A stretch of 64,000 nucleotides of DNA from Cryptomeria japonica (lineage: Eukaryota > Streptophyta > Pinopsida > Cupressales > Cupressaceae). The notes beneath the pieces are model-generated. The model ran no database searches, had not been told where the DNA came from, and saw nothing but the letters and a program-made list of their open reading frames with translations. The position numbers were made by a program, and so were the translations under genes. The stretch is from positions 99,356,239 to 99,420,238 of the forward strand of contig NC_081413.1 of assembly GCF_030272615.1 (NCBI RefSeq), written 5' to 3'. Of this stretch, positions 23,804 through 36,394 are shown piece by piece (position 1 is the first letter of the stretch; each line of letters opens with the position of its first letter).

Positions 23804-24944
23804 TGTTATCCAATTTTTACACTGGTGTAAATTGCATTTATTAGGGGGTCTTGGTCAGTAAGTTTTGATGGTTTAGTTTCTATCTTATTGTTAAGAGCTT
23901 TAGGTCCTTATACATGCATAACAATTTCTTAAAAAATGGGTCTCAATGACTTTATTTTCATTTGAAGAAATAAAAGAACCTTTGTATGTAATGTATTTGA
24001 ATTAAAGTCATTCTCACGTAGCTCTTAGATGTAGCAAATTTTTCCTTTGGAGGGAAATTCCCCCAAAAAGCATGAGAAAGACTCTAGTTAGCACTTGTGG
24101 TCAGTGGGAAAGACTCGGGTAAAAGGAAGTGAAGTATAGCTTGTGTCAAGGGAAGCCCTAATCTTTGTTGTTGTTCATTAATGGCCGTCAAGCACACAAA
24201 ATGTAGATATTCAAGGAATTTTTGCTTTTTAATGTGTGTACAATTTTGAATTTAGCCTTGTGACTTAATTTTTTTTGAGTTTGTCTCTGATTTCACTATA
24301 TCCAGTTGTGTTATTTTCTTGTAACCTACAATACTTGAAATTCAGAGACATCTCTATATTTTGTAATCAGATTCTTTGGAAATTTCAATGAAGAACTCAA
24401 TTGTTCCTACTCCTTATTGCATCATTTACATTGTGTTATGTTGAATTTACATTGTGAATTAATTTTCAGTCCTTTGTTGTTCATGCATCAATATCATGTT
24501 TTAGTGAGCATTCCTTAGATTTGATCAGGTTATATATTGTGTCATAATTTAATTTCAGCCAACATCATTGTATGGTTTACTTCATCTTATATGCAAACTG
24601 AAATCAATGGCGTTTATATGAAATGCTTATGATCATCTCAGGAACAAATGAGTTGTGAACTCAATTAGTGGCTTTATTGAATCCATTGTAATCAGTAATT
24701 TTAAAATAGCAAAAATTAGAATATCTTGGTGCATCATCGCTTGACTAGATTAGATTTTTATTTGCAAGCATTTCTTCTTCCCTTTTCTCTGTCAAGAATT
24801 AGTAGTTTTAGGAGATTTCAAAGGGAACCAACCCTCTTTGGAGGTTTACTTCCACAATAGATTACCCACAACCTGGAGGTAGTCTCATGTGTCACAGGTT
24901 AGCTGAGTCTAGGCTTAGCTAGGGTGCATACCTTAGTGATAACA
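23804..24944 (+). repeat. 3' LTR of Gypsy-B
   Basis: 1141 bp, TGTTATCC to GATAACA, direct repeat of 9761-10803 with about 6% difference near its start. It keeps a segment of about 100 bp (about 24802-24900) missing from the 5' LTR. Confidence 0.92.
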
Positions 24945-26340
24945 AGAACCTCTCCTACAATAAATGCCTCAACAACTAAATATTCATGTGTTACCTTTTC
25001 TCAAGCCAAATTACATAACATCTTAACCAGGTCCAACTCCCCATTGTCCATCCAATAACTATTCATGTTGATCAAGAAAACATTTCCTTCATCAATTCGA
25101 GAACCTTCAATTTCACCCTTCATCCTACTCAATTACAATTGAACCCCATGTATTACTTCAATTCAGTTCTCCAAACATATTTGTTACACCTTAAATTCCA
25201 ATCTTTTTTAGAATAATATTTGTTGTAACTAATTAGTTTACTACCAATCTTTGTTTCTTAATTTTATCTTTTTGAATAAAGGTTGAATATACATATTTAA
25301 GGCTATCTTCCTGCTTCAATTAGTTCAAGATTTTAAGTTGTTCTGATTCGTTAAAGGAAATGTTTATTTTTATAAATTTCCCTCTCTTGGAGCTCATTTG
25401 ATCAAAATAAGAAGGAAAGTTCACCTATTTTATTGAGATTCAATCCCTCCCAAAGGAGAGTTGAGCCCACTCATTCAACACTAGTGATCCTTAGAATAGT
25501 TTCATATTGTGTCGATGTATTAATTTGTTATATTATGTTGTAATTGTTAATATTCAAACTTCTGTAGTGGTATTATAAGTATCGTGCATCATCTCATGTT
25601 AAAGTTTGCAGATGCTATCATGTTTCTAAATTTCCATTCCAATTCTATGTATGTTAGATCAGAGTGTGAAGTATCATAATATTTATCTCTACAAATAGAT
25701 TAGCTTTTTTTAAAAAAATTTGTGGAGTAACATAAACATTAAATTTTGCAATATTTAATAGAATAGATATTTATTTTCATATGTGTGGTAGAATACGATT
25801 TAATTTCCTCATAATCCAAAATCTTAAATAAATCAAAACAAAACTCTAAATCATTAAAACCATTAAAATACACCCCCAAACATGACTCATAGTTCCTTAC
25901 AACAAATTACTTCAGAAATGTTCAAATTGATCAATTAAATGATTAAGGATAATCAAAACTACATTAAATCCCAAAAAATTTGGTGTTGTTGTTGGGAATG
26001 AGTAACTTGTAATTTCAAGTTATGATGTTGGTAAGGAATTGCATGAAAAATACCTCAATTTATGAGAAGACCTAGGGATCCTCTAGGTTAGTTTATGAGA
26101 ATACTTCCACAAGTACAATAGAAACCAAATATCACATTCTTAGGTTAAAGACATCCTATGAACCATCCAATGACATGGTTGAAGTAATAGAGGATGGGGA
26201 TATTATTGAATCTTCTCATATCTTATAGCCCTAAATTAGGAAAGAAATAAACCTCTAATGAAAAACATCCCCCCTTCTATCTTACCCATATTTAGAGGGA
26301 AAACATTAGAAGATCTTCTTGTTTGAATTAAAGGTCCTTC
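24945..26340. other. Non-coding stretch, no gene recognised
   Basis: AT-rich flank right of Gypsy-B with no ORF above background and no repeat shared with the rest of the window. It may be the inner leader of the gypsy remnant that follows, but nothing proves it. Confidence 0.5.
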
Positions 26341-29300
26341 GTCAAACCTATAACTATGGGACTAACAATTAGAAACTAAAGCTCTTTCTCCCAACATTGA
26401 AAGAATCAAGTTTGCATTGGTTCATGGGATTGAATGCTAATTCTATACATACATGGAATGAAATGGATATTGTCTTATTAGACAAATAATAAGACTACTA
26501 TTGGGTGAGAGATAGGAAAGATGAACTCTTTCCTATGAAAAAAATAGAAGATGAAAAATTGGAAGACTATGTAGATAGTTTCATATTTTTGCATAGGAGA
26601 TATATGATGGTCCAGATGATGAGATCAACAAAACTATTTTCTTAAGAGGACTTTATGATAATTTCATAGAAGCATTATACCTTATGGGGTGAGGTAATAT
26701 TAATAAGTTAACCTTTTAAGATATCATATAAGTCTATATAAACTATTCTCATACTAGATTCAATAGTAAAATGCTAAGAAAATGGAAAAATAGTTCTAGT
26801 GATGTCGTTGAGGTGATGGAAGAATTAGCCACTCTCAAGATTGACGTCATCTTTCATATTAACACTATGTTGCATAGTTCTCAAGAAAATAGGAAGATGA
26901 CAAGACCATTGGCCATTTATTACCCTAAGTCCAGGGAAAAATGTCTACTCAAAGAGTGTCCTTTGAACCAACTTAAATTTTGTGGAATTTGCGAGAAGAA
27001 AAATGCCACTACTACTTGTAGCTTACTCCTTGAGATCAAAAACCATTTGAAAATAACTCCACAAATTTAAGAGTACCTTAATTTTATTGGTTAGAGGCAA
27101 TCCAATTGTGGTTTTAACTTATTTACTAGACAAAATGGTCCTAGAGCACTTCAAAATTGGGGATCAAATACTTGGTCTAGACAATGGGTTAGACCCCCTT
27201 TACCAATGCCTCCCTTGCAAACTCCAACACCTTGGGGTCCACCTAAGTGAACTATGCCTTCTTGGAATACTCCTCAATGGTAAAAAAAAAATCAATATTA
27301 ACAACCATCAATCCCTCAACCAAATCAAAGATAAAATTAAGTATGGGAGTTAGACCCAACCTTTAATTCTTGGTCCAACACAACCTTTACCTTAAAACAC
27401 AAGTTCAAACAAGTTAATAAACCTCAATTGCCTATCCAACTTTCTCCAAATCTTAAGGAGCCTAAAAAATTGTCAATCCCAAAAATGGTCCCTTTTCCAA
27501 AATAGTTTCAACAAAAACATATAACTTCAAATCTCTCTAGGAAAAATAAAAAAGATCTTTATGGATTCTTGATTAATTAGAGAACTTAAAAAATTAATAT
27601 TGATATTTCTTGATCTAATTTATTAAGGACATACTTGAAATCAATCAGGCTATTAAGACTATGTATATCAAGATTCCTAGAAGAAAGCAGTTACCCACCA
27701 CCATCCAATTAGGAGGGAAATTTTTTGATGTTTTATTTGGGAAACTAACACCACAAAATTATACCGACCCAAGAAATATTGTCATCATATTGAGTATAAA
27801 AGGGATGGAAGTGTTTAAATTTCTAATTGATTTAGGGCTTTCTATCAACAATATTATATGTGATACTCTAGAAATATTATCTATGTCTATTTTCCAACTA
27901 GCTCATCAATCTATTACCAAGCTTAAAGGGATTTTGAAGATGTAATCATTGCAAATGACACTTGGGAATACCCAATGGATTTTATTGTCCTTCGTAGCAA
28001 AAAGAAGAAAACTAGACACCCAATAATATTAGGGTGACTATGGTTAACCACAACTACTACCCTTGTTGATTATATCAGGCAGCGTGATCATATATAAGGG
28101 AATCGAGAAAAAAAAATCATTTAATGAACCAACTAAAAACCAACTATGGGTAGATGACATAACACTTGATGAGAAATATGCATCTACCCTGGCTATGGTC
28201 ATAATAGTTGAGCACCTAGAGAAAGATCAATATCATCAAGAGGAGGAATAATTATCTTCAAAATCTCTTTTTGAAAACCCCAAATCACTCTAGACCTATA
28301 CCAAAATCTCAATATTACCAAATAGTTTTTCTCTAACAGAAACAATCTTCCTTCAAACACATTGTCAATATTTACAAATTTGATATCAACTCCTCCCTCA
28401 TTTTTTTCATTAAACACATTGTTTACAAATATCCATAATATACAAGTCAAAACAAAGCATGTTATGGTCTAATCCAACAAAAAAATTCTTATTAATGGTG
28501 CACTATTGGATGAACATAGAATGAATTTTAAATAGTTTTTGGGGGAAAACACACAAGCTTTCACATGGGAATACAAGGATATGAGAGGAATTCAAAAAAA
28601 TATTTATACTCATCATATCTATATTGAAGATATTCAACCTCTAATATAACCATGAAGACGGATTAACCGAACCATAAGAGAAATAATCAAAGAGGAAATA
28701 GAAAAATTGTTGCAAGTGGAATTCATCTATCCCATCTCAAACAACCAATAGGTTTCCTTCGTAGTTATAGTTATAAAGAAACATGGAAAATGGCAAAGAT
28801 TGTATCGACTATAGGGAATTGAACAAAGCAAAAAAGAAATATTACTTCCCCCTTCTATTTGTAGATCAAGTTCTAAATAATTTGGCTAGAAGAAACTTTT
28901 TCTATTTTCTTGATTGTTTTAGTGGATACAATCATATCCAGGTAGCTTCAGAGGACCAAGAAAAAACCACCATTACTTGTCCCTAGGGAAAATATGCCTA
29001 TAATTTTTTGAATTTTGATATTTTCAATTCTTCAACCACCTTCCAACAAGAAATTCTTAAAATTTTCATAGATCTATCTACTACCCATGTTGATGTATAG
29101 ATGGACAATTTCACAATTCATGAAAAAACATGAAGTTTGAAACATGTTTTAGAATGGTGTGAGGAACAATTTATATCCCTAAACCATGAAAATTGTCTCT
29201 TGATGACGATTGAAGGTATTGTTCTCAGACACCATATTTTGAAATAAGGTATCAAGGTAGATCTCAACAAAGTAGAGGTTATCCTACAAATTCCAACTCT

Positions 29301-30110
29301 AGTGACTCAAACATAAGTTTGTAACTTTTTGGGACATGTTGGGTATAATAAATGGTACATTGAAGGATTTAGTGGGATGGTACATCATTGTTTACTTTAA
29401 TAAAATAGACCACAAATTGTTAAACATCCATTGAAACTATTAAAAAGGATCTAGTCATTGCTCCCTTCATTAAAGGACCGATTGGGAAGAACCACTCCAC
29501 ATCCACACATATGCATCCAAGAAAACTACTGGAGTTGAAGTAGGATAGAAAGGAGAGTCTAGAGGCATCCATTCTATTTATTACATCAACACGAACCTAA
29601 ATCCAATAAAGAAAAAACAATACAACCATTAAAAAATAATTTTTGGTTGTATTAGTGCCACTACATCACTAAGTATAAAGTCTTTTTGCATACTAGTCAT
29701 GTTGTTATTAGATATCTAATAAAAAAAGTGATGGTTGGTGGTAGGATTATTCATTGTGTATTATTATTATTATAAGAATTTGACATAACTATTATAGATA
29801 AATTAGGAAAAGACAATGTTGTTGTTACCTTTTGTTAAAATGAACTTTTCAGAGAAAAGATAAACCAGTAAATGTCACCTTTCCAAATGAGTATATGTTT
29901 GCAATATCAATCCAATCACCTTGGTTTTTTGACTTAGCCAATTACTTGGCTATAAGAAAGTGTTGTTAAAACTTTCATGCTAAACAAGTTAAATGGATAG
30001 TAAGAGAAAGATCTAGATTAGAATGGGTAAACAAATTGTTATTTAAACTATGTCCTGGGCATGTACTTCAATGATGCGTGTATGTAAAAAATGTGTATGA
30101 TATCATAGCA
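26340..30110 (+). pseudogene. Gypsy-C: highly decayed gag-pol remnant
   Basis: Fragments of a gypsy polyprotein occur in the normal order. A gag-like piece is at about 26400-26700 (WFMGLNANSIHTWNEMD, then KIEDEKLEDYVDSF). A protease-like piece is at about 27780-27870 (KFLIDLGLSINNIICD, with Leu in the active-site triplet). RT is at about 28680-29110 (CIDYRELNKAKKKYYFPL, FYFLDCFSGYNHIQVASE). Connection and RNase H traces (GHVGYNKWYIEGFSG near 29335) and the start of the integrase zinc region (near 30040-30080) follow. Stops occur every few dozen codons and no LTR pair is found. This is the oldest-looking element in the window. Confidence 0.75.
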
Positions 30111-30750
30111 TCATAAGTTGTATCCTCGTACAATATCATACTCACTTGGGCCTCACTTTGGCATTTTCTACCTTTTATGCCCCGATATTGCTTGATTCTG
30201 CTCACACCAACATCATGTCTATAATCCTAATGTTTAGCTCTACTTGTTGGTCCTTTGTTCAACCATGATGGACTAGAGAAGGGTTCCTATCACCATTGTC
30301 CAAATCAAAAGAGCCCAATTTTGGACCCTCTAATAGTCAAATTTTTTTAGGTAGGAATATATTTCTCTTGTTGGCCTTCTTCATAATTTCAAACATGTTT
30401 CATGGGGTGAGGTATAAATTCAATTCTTACCCCATCATTTGAAACATCTCTCCACAAGTTTCCAATTACACTTTGTCAAATTCAAGGGAGCAAGTAATCA
30501 AGAATTATTAGAGTAGTGAATGAGAGGTCAAGTATTCAGATTTCAAGCATTCAAGATGGAATCGATGATCAAGTTCTTATGAAGACATCCATGAATTCTT
30601 ACATGCCAACATCAACCTTTTCATGAAGACTTAGAAGAAATATTCATAAAGGTATAACATTTCCAATTCAACATTTCAATTTTAGATCTAGCCTGTGCCC
30701 TTTCAAGACATGCTTTCAACATCATTTCAATTCATGATGGGGTTAATTCT
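30111..30750. other. Non-coding stretch, no gene recognised
   Basis: Flank between Gypsy-C and P2. It may include the end of the Gypsy-C integrase, but I see no readable motif after about 30110. Confidence 0.5.
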
Positions 30751-31672
30751 TGTTGGGTGAATATTTTGTCACCAGCGTACTAATGACAAAATATATAATT
30801 CACACAACGCTATGCTGAGAAATTAATCTCTCCTCTCATCAAGGGGAGGTTCCCTATGAAATTTCTCCTCTAATTAATAGGAAATTAAATTTGTGGGTTG
30901 GTGTTGGGCATATAACTCTTTTTTTTTTCAGAGTTTATGTATTCTCCCTTCACCTAGTTACAATTTCTCTACCTCTTCAGATACTTAAAGAAAAGAACTA
31001 TTAATCTAACAAACTACACCAAGAGTTACTATTAAGCAGCACAAAGTCTCCTTTAAGGTAACACTAATTCACACTGATCGTTACAAATTAAACAATTAGA
31101 AATTTAGCTTAAAGCTCAAAGTCTTCAAGTATAGATTTCTAATCCATTAAACTACAAATAACCGCAACAATACAAAGCTTACCACAAGTTACTTAATTTA
31201 TCAGCAGATTTCTCAAGCATGCTAAGAGCACAAAGTCTACTTTGCAAGATTTGAGAGCTCTCTAACCACTTAGCAATATCTTAAAGATCAAAGAAGTAAA
31301 GATAATATAGATTCAATGGACATAGGAACATCAAATTATATAAATGATTTTCTTGATACAACACAAAGTTTGTAATCAACAAAACTATTTTCTTTATTCG
31401 TTTGATAGGATTTTCACCACAAAAATTCCAAACTCTTAGTTGGGATAAAAATTCAGCAGAGTTTTGCTAAGCATGAAAAAGAAAAAATATTTATAAAAAG
31501 GTCCTCCTTATATAGGAAAAGAAGTTGAGAAAAAGGTGGGCACAGTTGACTTATTCAACTGCACAGTCCCATTTTACTACAACTACTACATAAAGAAAAT
31601 GTGCAGTTGCACAAAAATTGACAACATTTATCGGTGCAGTCACATGAAGAAAGGATGCCAGGAGGGGGAACT
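30751..31672 (-). repeat. Candidate 3' LTR of element P2
   Basis: On the + strand it begins TGTTGGGTGAATATT, the exact reverse complement of the P1 end, and runs to the P2 ORF stop. It matches 2341-3256 inverted, including the TATA-like box (about 31507-31514). The inner edge is uncertain, as for P1. No matching 5' LTR is found up to 39008, so P2 is truncated at its 5' side or rearranged. Confidence 0.6.
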
Positions 31673-34600
31673 TCATTCTTGATTCTCCTCTTCATTGGAT
31701 TTTTGGAAATCTTCGAATTTAGCAAGGATGGCTTTCACTTCTACTTCGTTCGGCATCAAGGTAGAACTTGTGATGATTTGGATGTGGGACATTGCATCTT
31801 GAATCTTCACCTATTTCTTTTTAACATCCTTCAGCATGGATGCGAGGACTTCAAAGCTAACCTGAATTTCTAATAGTTTATCAAATGTATCAAGAGAGAA
31901 ATCTTGTCCTGTGCATTGATCCATCAAAGAAAGGAATTCTTGCATGACAACTTCAGTAGTGATGAGATTTTGATCGCCATCATATAAATAGCAAGGGAGA
32001 TCACCAACTTTAGCAAAAATAAGGTCAACCTCATCATCACCTTCTTTCTTCTCCCGGTCTAGCTCTGCAATCATTAACTTCATTGTCTCTTGCTTATGAG
32101 ACAATAAAGACAAGATTTGAATGTACTTCTCCCTTGTGGGAATTACCTTATTCTCAATGAGGACATCTATCCTGAAATCCTCCATTTTGCTTGACAAGGT
32201 AGTACTTTTCACAACCTCCTCAATCTCCCGTGATAAAGAGGTTTTGAGTCCTTGAATACGACTCTGGATTAATTCATAATCAGACAATAGTTCCACTGTT
32301 GAGCTCAGAAGATGAGAGCCTTCTAACCTTAGCCTTGAAATCCACTCATCCATCACTCAGCCTTTAGCTCCCACCTGTTTAATCTTCTTGAGAGCTTCGG
32401 TATCTATTGAGGATCCTATAGGCTCTATCTCTTGAGAATATTGTGTGACCTTAAGAAGAATGTTGGTTAGCTGTTCACACTTCTGCTTCAAGATATTTTT
32501 CTCATCCCTCTCTTGATCCGATCTTCTCAATAAAGAATTAAGGGTTGTCTGAGAATCTAATTTCACACTCTCATGTGTTTCCACCCCGAGCTCTACGACC
32601 TGCATGGTATAATCTTCAGATTGTATGTTTCCTTCGTCCTTGTTTGATGATGGCACCATAACTTCGACATATTTTCTCTTGGAAGCTGGGTCTACTACCA
32701 CCTAAGATACCATCTTTGGATTTTTTGTTCCCTTAGGCTTTGGAGGAACTAAAAGTTCAAAGTCAAACTCATTTGGGGATATCACCTATTTTTTCCTCTT
32801 AGGGGCCACTACTTACATCCAAGGGGGTAGTTCTAGATTGGCTGATGGAGTAGTATCTCCTTGATGACTTGGAGTTGAAACTTTAGAAGCAGGTTGACTG
32901 GAACTTGGAGTAGTTGTGAGTGTTATTGATGGTGCTGATATTGAGGCATCTAGTGGAACATTTGTTGCTACTACCTCTTTAGTTATAGATGGGAGAGTGG
33001 AGGGTGCTATGAATGTAACTTCAACACTTATCAATGGAGGAATTGTTGTGGTGGTGGTAGTAGTGATGGGTAAATCTATTGAAACTTGTTCTGTAAGTGC
33101 ATCTTGCAAGGTCTCATTAAAATCCATCATGGTGGATTCAAAAGTAGATGAAGGGATATCATCTAAATTAGAGAAGTTGGTTATTGTAAAAAACTGACCA
33201 ACGGTCTCTGATTGCATCATACCCATACTTAGATCTCCATCTTCTTGAAAATCTTCATCTTCTTGGTCAGAGTTAGAGTCAGTCAATAGAATGGACGATT
33301 ACCTGTGAGGTAATCAGGGCATCAACTTCAGCTGGATGTGATACTTCTTCTACTTGTACTTCCTCTTGTTAAGGAATTTCACCTTCTTCAACCTTCTTTC
33401 CTTTTCCAACTTCACTGGCAGGCGTTTGTTTTGGCTCCTTCACCACTGCTTCCTGTGATGCGGATGATGATTCACCCTTCTTCGACCCTTTAACTGTAAA
33501 TTTGATTTTGAGTCCTTTACTTTTCGATTGTACCACAAGAGCCGAGGATAGTGCTTGTGAGTCTGCCCTGCTCTTTGTTCTTGTTTCAGCTGTAGTTGTC
33601 TTGCCCAATGGGCCATCACTATTGTCGTCATCTCTTGAACTAGCGGGAAGCTGTTTCATCCTAAGATAGGAGAGATCCTCTGTGTAATAGATTTGCTTTC
33701 TTTCTTCAACCATTGCACAAGTGGAATTGGGGAGTCAACAATCTTCTTCTCATAATAAATAGGGTCCACTATGTCATCTGTGTCTTCCATGGTCATTGGG
33801 ATCTTAGCTAGATCCAAATTTTCAATTTGTTCCAGAGTAAGGCGGCTGAAATCCATCCTTCTTATATCCTCCTCATTCTGACAATCTGCCCAAACATCCT
33901 CAAACCTATAAACATGAGTATAAGTCCTTTTGAGTTTTTTCTTTATACCACTAAATTCAAAATCGGTTCAGGCCTTGAATCTTCTCATGGTATTCCATTG
34001 GATTTCTTCCTCCATATTTTTGGCCTTGGGATTGGTTAGCACTGAGTACCTGCCAATCGATTCTGGGAATTTCAGCCCAGTCTTATGTGCTTGTGATTGT
34101 TTCTCATGCACACTAATCAATTGTCTACATAGCTCAATAAGGATGATTTTGTCTAAAGGGAACCTTGGAAGGATGAAGGGCTCACCTGAGAAACATCCAA
34201 TTCAGATATAGGTGAATGTGGGAAACTGCAGAAATACACACCCAAAATGAGATACCCTACTGTAAGCAGCCTCTGATATTCTCCTCTTCTGTAGGCCTTT
34301 ATAAAAAATGCACTTCCATACAACGAAGAAGGCGTCATTGACTCTTCTATAATGGTTACCTTGATTCTTGATGGTAAGCTGATCATAATACTCCCAAACG
34401 GGCACCAATCTTCTGTCACCCTTGGTAGACAAGCTTGGATATTGCCTCATTGAAGCAACTGCATAAACCGGGTACGAGATCATGTAAAACTTCAGTGTCA
34501 CCTTGACCTCCTTCAATTGAGCACAAAGCGCATCACTGATCTGCTCTCCCCAATCGATTCTTGCAGCTCCCTTTCTGATAATATTTATGTAATAAGACAT

Positions 34601-35245
34601 CCAGTTTTGAAAATAATGAAAGTCTTTTAACCCTCTCACTCTGGATAACATGGTGACCATGTCATTATATTCCTCATTAAAATCACTCCTGTGGAAGGAC
34701 TTAGGCCATCGTGTGGTGAGGGAACTTCTTGCAGTAGAGAGATAAATAGTATTGATCACCTTTTTGTATTTATCCTCATGTTTCTCGTAATACTCTTGAG
34801 CACTCTCTTGAGAAATATCAGCTACTTCTTCAACTGATGAACCTTTGAAGACACTATTGAAGAATACACTATCTAGGGTCATGATGACATTCTGATCTTC
34901 ATCTTTTACTTGCCTTGTGCTTGGATCAAAATGATCAGCTATTGCCAGTACAAATTCAGGATCATGAACCGCAAATGGGAAAGATGCATACTTATGTAGC
35001 TCAGATTTGATTAAACTAGTTAGACGTGCAGGAGCCTTTTGAACCCAATCAAAAAATTATTGCATATCGACATGCCCAATTTCGATGTCTCTGATCTCCT
35101 TAATATTTGAGTCTATTGAACTTTCTAGGTATAGATTCAAATACCCATCTTACTTGTATTTCATCTTTCTTGATGATGCTTTACTTGGAGAAGGTTCCAA
35201 CTGACCTGAGGAAGACTCGAGCTTGTTGTGAGGGAGCTTTGACAT
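31673..35245 (-). pseudogene. Element P copy 2 (P2): near full-length unrecognised ORF
   Basis: From ATG (35243-35245, MSKLPHNKLESSSGQ) to TGA (31673-31675) the main frame spans 1191 codons. Stops interrupt it (near 35150, 34200, 32703, 32357, 31808), and a compensated frameshifted stretch lies at 33369-33713. The N-terminal third (about 35150-34200) is absent from the P1 part in this window. It is globular-looking, with SVFFNSVFKGSSVEEVA, HEDKYKKVINTIYLSTARSS and a Tyr/Val-rich helix (LKFYMISYPVYAVASMRQYP). The rest parallels P1: acidic stretch, Ser/Thr/Pro-rich linker, helical C-terminus. I see no retroviral enzyme motif and do not recognise a family. A faint likeness to plant transposon-associated domains of unknown function is not enough to name it. 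Confidence 0.7.
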
Positions 35246-35363
35246 TCGTGATGATTGCAATCAACACTGATAATTAGCTATTCATCATTATCAAAATCAA
35301 TTTTTCTCAAACGGATCGAAAAACGAGACTCAAAACACGCTTAGGAGTAAAACTGCCAAAAAC

Positions 35364-36394
35364 AGCAGGTCGGGGAAAAAAGTCTGACCTGCTCTTTTGA
35401 AAACAAAAATTGCACATCGGGATTTAAAGTCCGAAGTGCAATTTAAAAACACCTTGATCAGCACATCAGACTTTAAAGTCCGATGTGCTTATAAAGGGGA
35501 AAGACAACCGGTTGACATATCGGGTTTTGAAACCCGACATGTCAACCTACTCCCCTCCGCATATCGGATTTTAAAGTTCGATATGTGAAGGTTAAGATCC
35601 CGCATATCAAACTTTAAAATCCAATATACAGAGGTGCTTTTCTTTAGCTGCACACTAGACTTTAAAGTCTGGTATGCAGCTTTAGAAAGGGGGACTTCAG
35701 AGGGCAATTGGGTTTTGAAGTCTGATTGTCCTCTAAGGGAGACAATCAGACTACAAAATTCGATTGCCTTCCAAAGGAGAAACCTGAAAAAAAAACGAAA
35801 ACAAACAAACAAAAAAAAAAAAAACAAGACGCAAACCTGAAAAGAAAAAACCTGAAAAAACATAAAATAAAAACCCTACCTCTTCCGCAAAAAAATGGTG
35901 TTGAAAAATCCAACAAGGAGATATCTGCCTGAGTCAGGGTGAAGAAAATCCGAGTTACGATGAAGAAAACGGATGAGGGAGCTCACAAGACAAACCAAAA
36001 CGAAGACTAAAACGCGAAAATTAACTTTAAAAAGCATTTTAACAAACCCTAATTAATCAATAAATGCGGCATTTAAAACAACTCGCAATTGCATGTCGGG
36101 CTTTAAAGTCTAACATGCAGGCTAGGAACACTTGCATGTTGGACTTTAAAGTCTGACATGCAACTGATGGACAAATCACCTGCAGTTCGGACTTTAAAGT
36201 CCGAACTGCAGGCTAAGACAAACTGCAGTTTGGACTTTAAAGTCTGAACTGCAGGCTTAGACCACATGCAGTTCGGACTTTAAAGTCCGAACTGCAGTTT
36301 AAGAAAACCTACAAATACACACCGGACTTTAAAGTCCAAAGTGTTTTTAGCAAAAAGAACCCTACAGTTCGGACTTTAAAGTCCGAACTGCAGG
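35364..36394. repeat. Array of 16 palindromes with a TTTAAA-centred core and varying arms
   Basis: Sixteen units of about 28-38 bp, each an inverted repeat, mostly around the core GGACTTTAAAGTCC. Positions: 35364-35393, 35409-35442, 35460-35489, 35510-35547, 35558-35587, 35601-35630, 35646-35681, 35699-35734, 35738-35772, 36089-36120, 36132-36163, 36179-36212, 36223-36254, 36267-36296, 36317-36344, 36361-36394. Two are perfect (36179-36212 over 34 bp and 36267-36296 over 30 bp). Outer arms differ between units (GCACATC, GTTGACAT, GCATATC, GCAATT, TTGCATGT, CTGCAGTT), yet each left arm is complementary to its own right arm. Neighbours often share an arm type. A gap of about 300 bp, A-rich, splits two blocks. 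The array lies upstream of the P2 start codon and may be its leader. The function is unknown. Confidence 0.9.

Larger units (their letters stand above)
9761..24944 (+). mobile_element. Gypsy-B: Ty3/gypsy (Tat-type) LTR retrotransposon, decayed, carrying a nested LINE
   Basis: The two LTRs (9761-10803 and 23804-24944) are direct repeats starting TGTTA and ending GATAACA. The flanking pentamers are ATAAC (9756-9760) and AGAAC (24945-24949), a target duplication with one mismatch. Order inside: primer site, gag, protease, an extra RNase H, [LINE 13984-20371], RT, RNase H, integrase. Over the first 255 bp the LTRs differ at about 15 positions (about 6%), so the insertion is old. All frames carry stops or shifts. 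Without the LINE the element is about 8.8 kb. Confidence 0.93.

Noticed and set aside
35726-35932. Small Lys-rich ORF
   Set aside because: It is a translation of an A-rich run and palindrome edges, with no homologue in the window.
35364-36394. CRISPR array
   Set aside because: Units are palindromes with changing arms and uneven spacing, in plant DNA, without unique spacers of fixed length or cas genes.
35364-36394. Cluster of MITEs
   Set aside because: Units are only about 30 bp with no interior between the arms, and show no target duplications.
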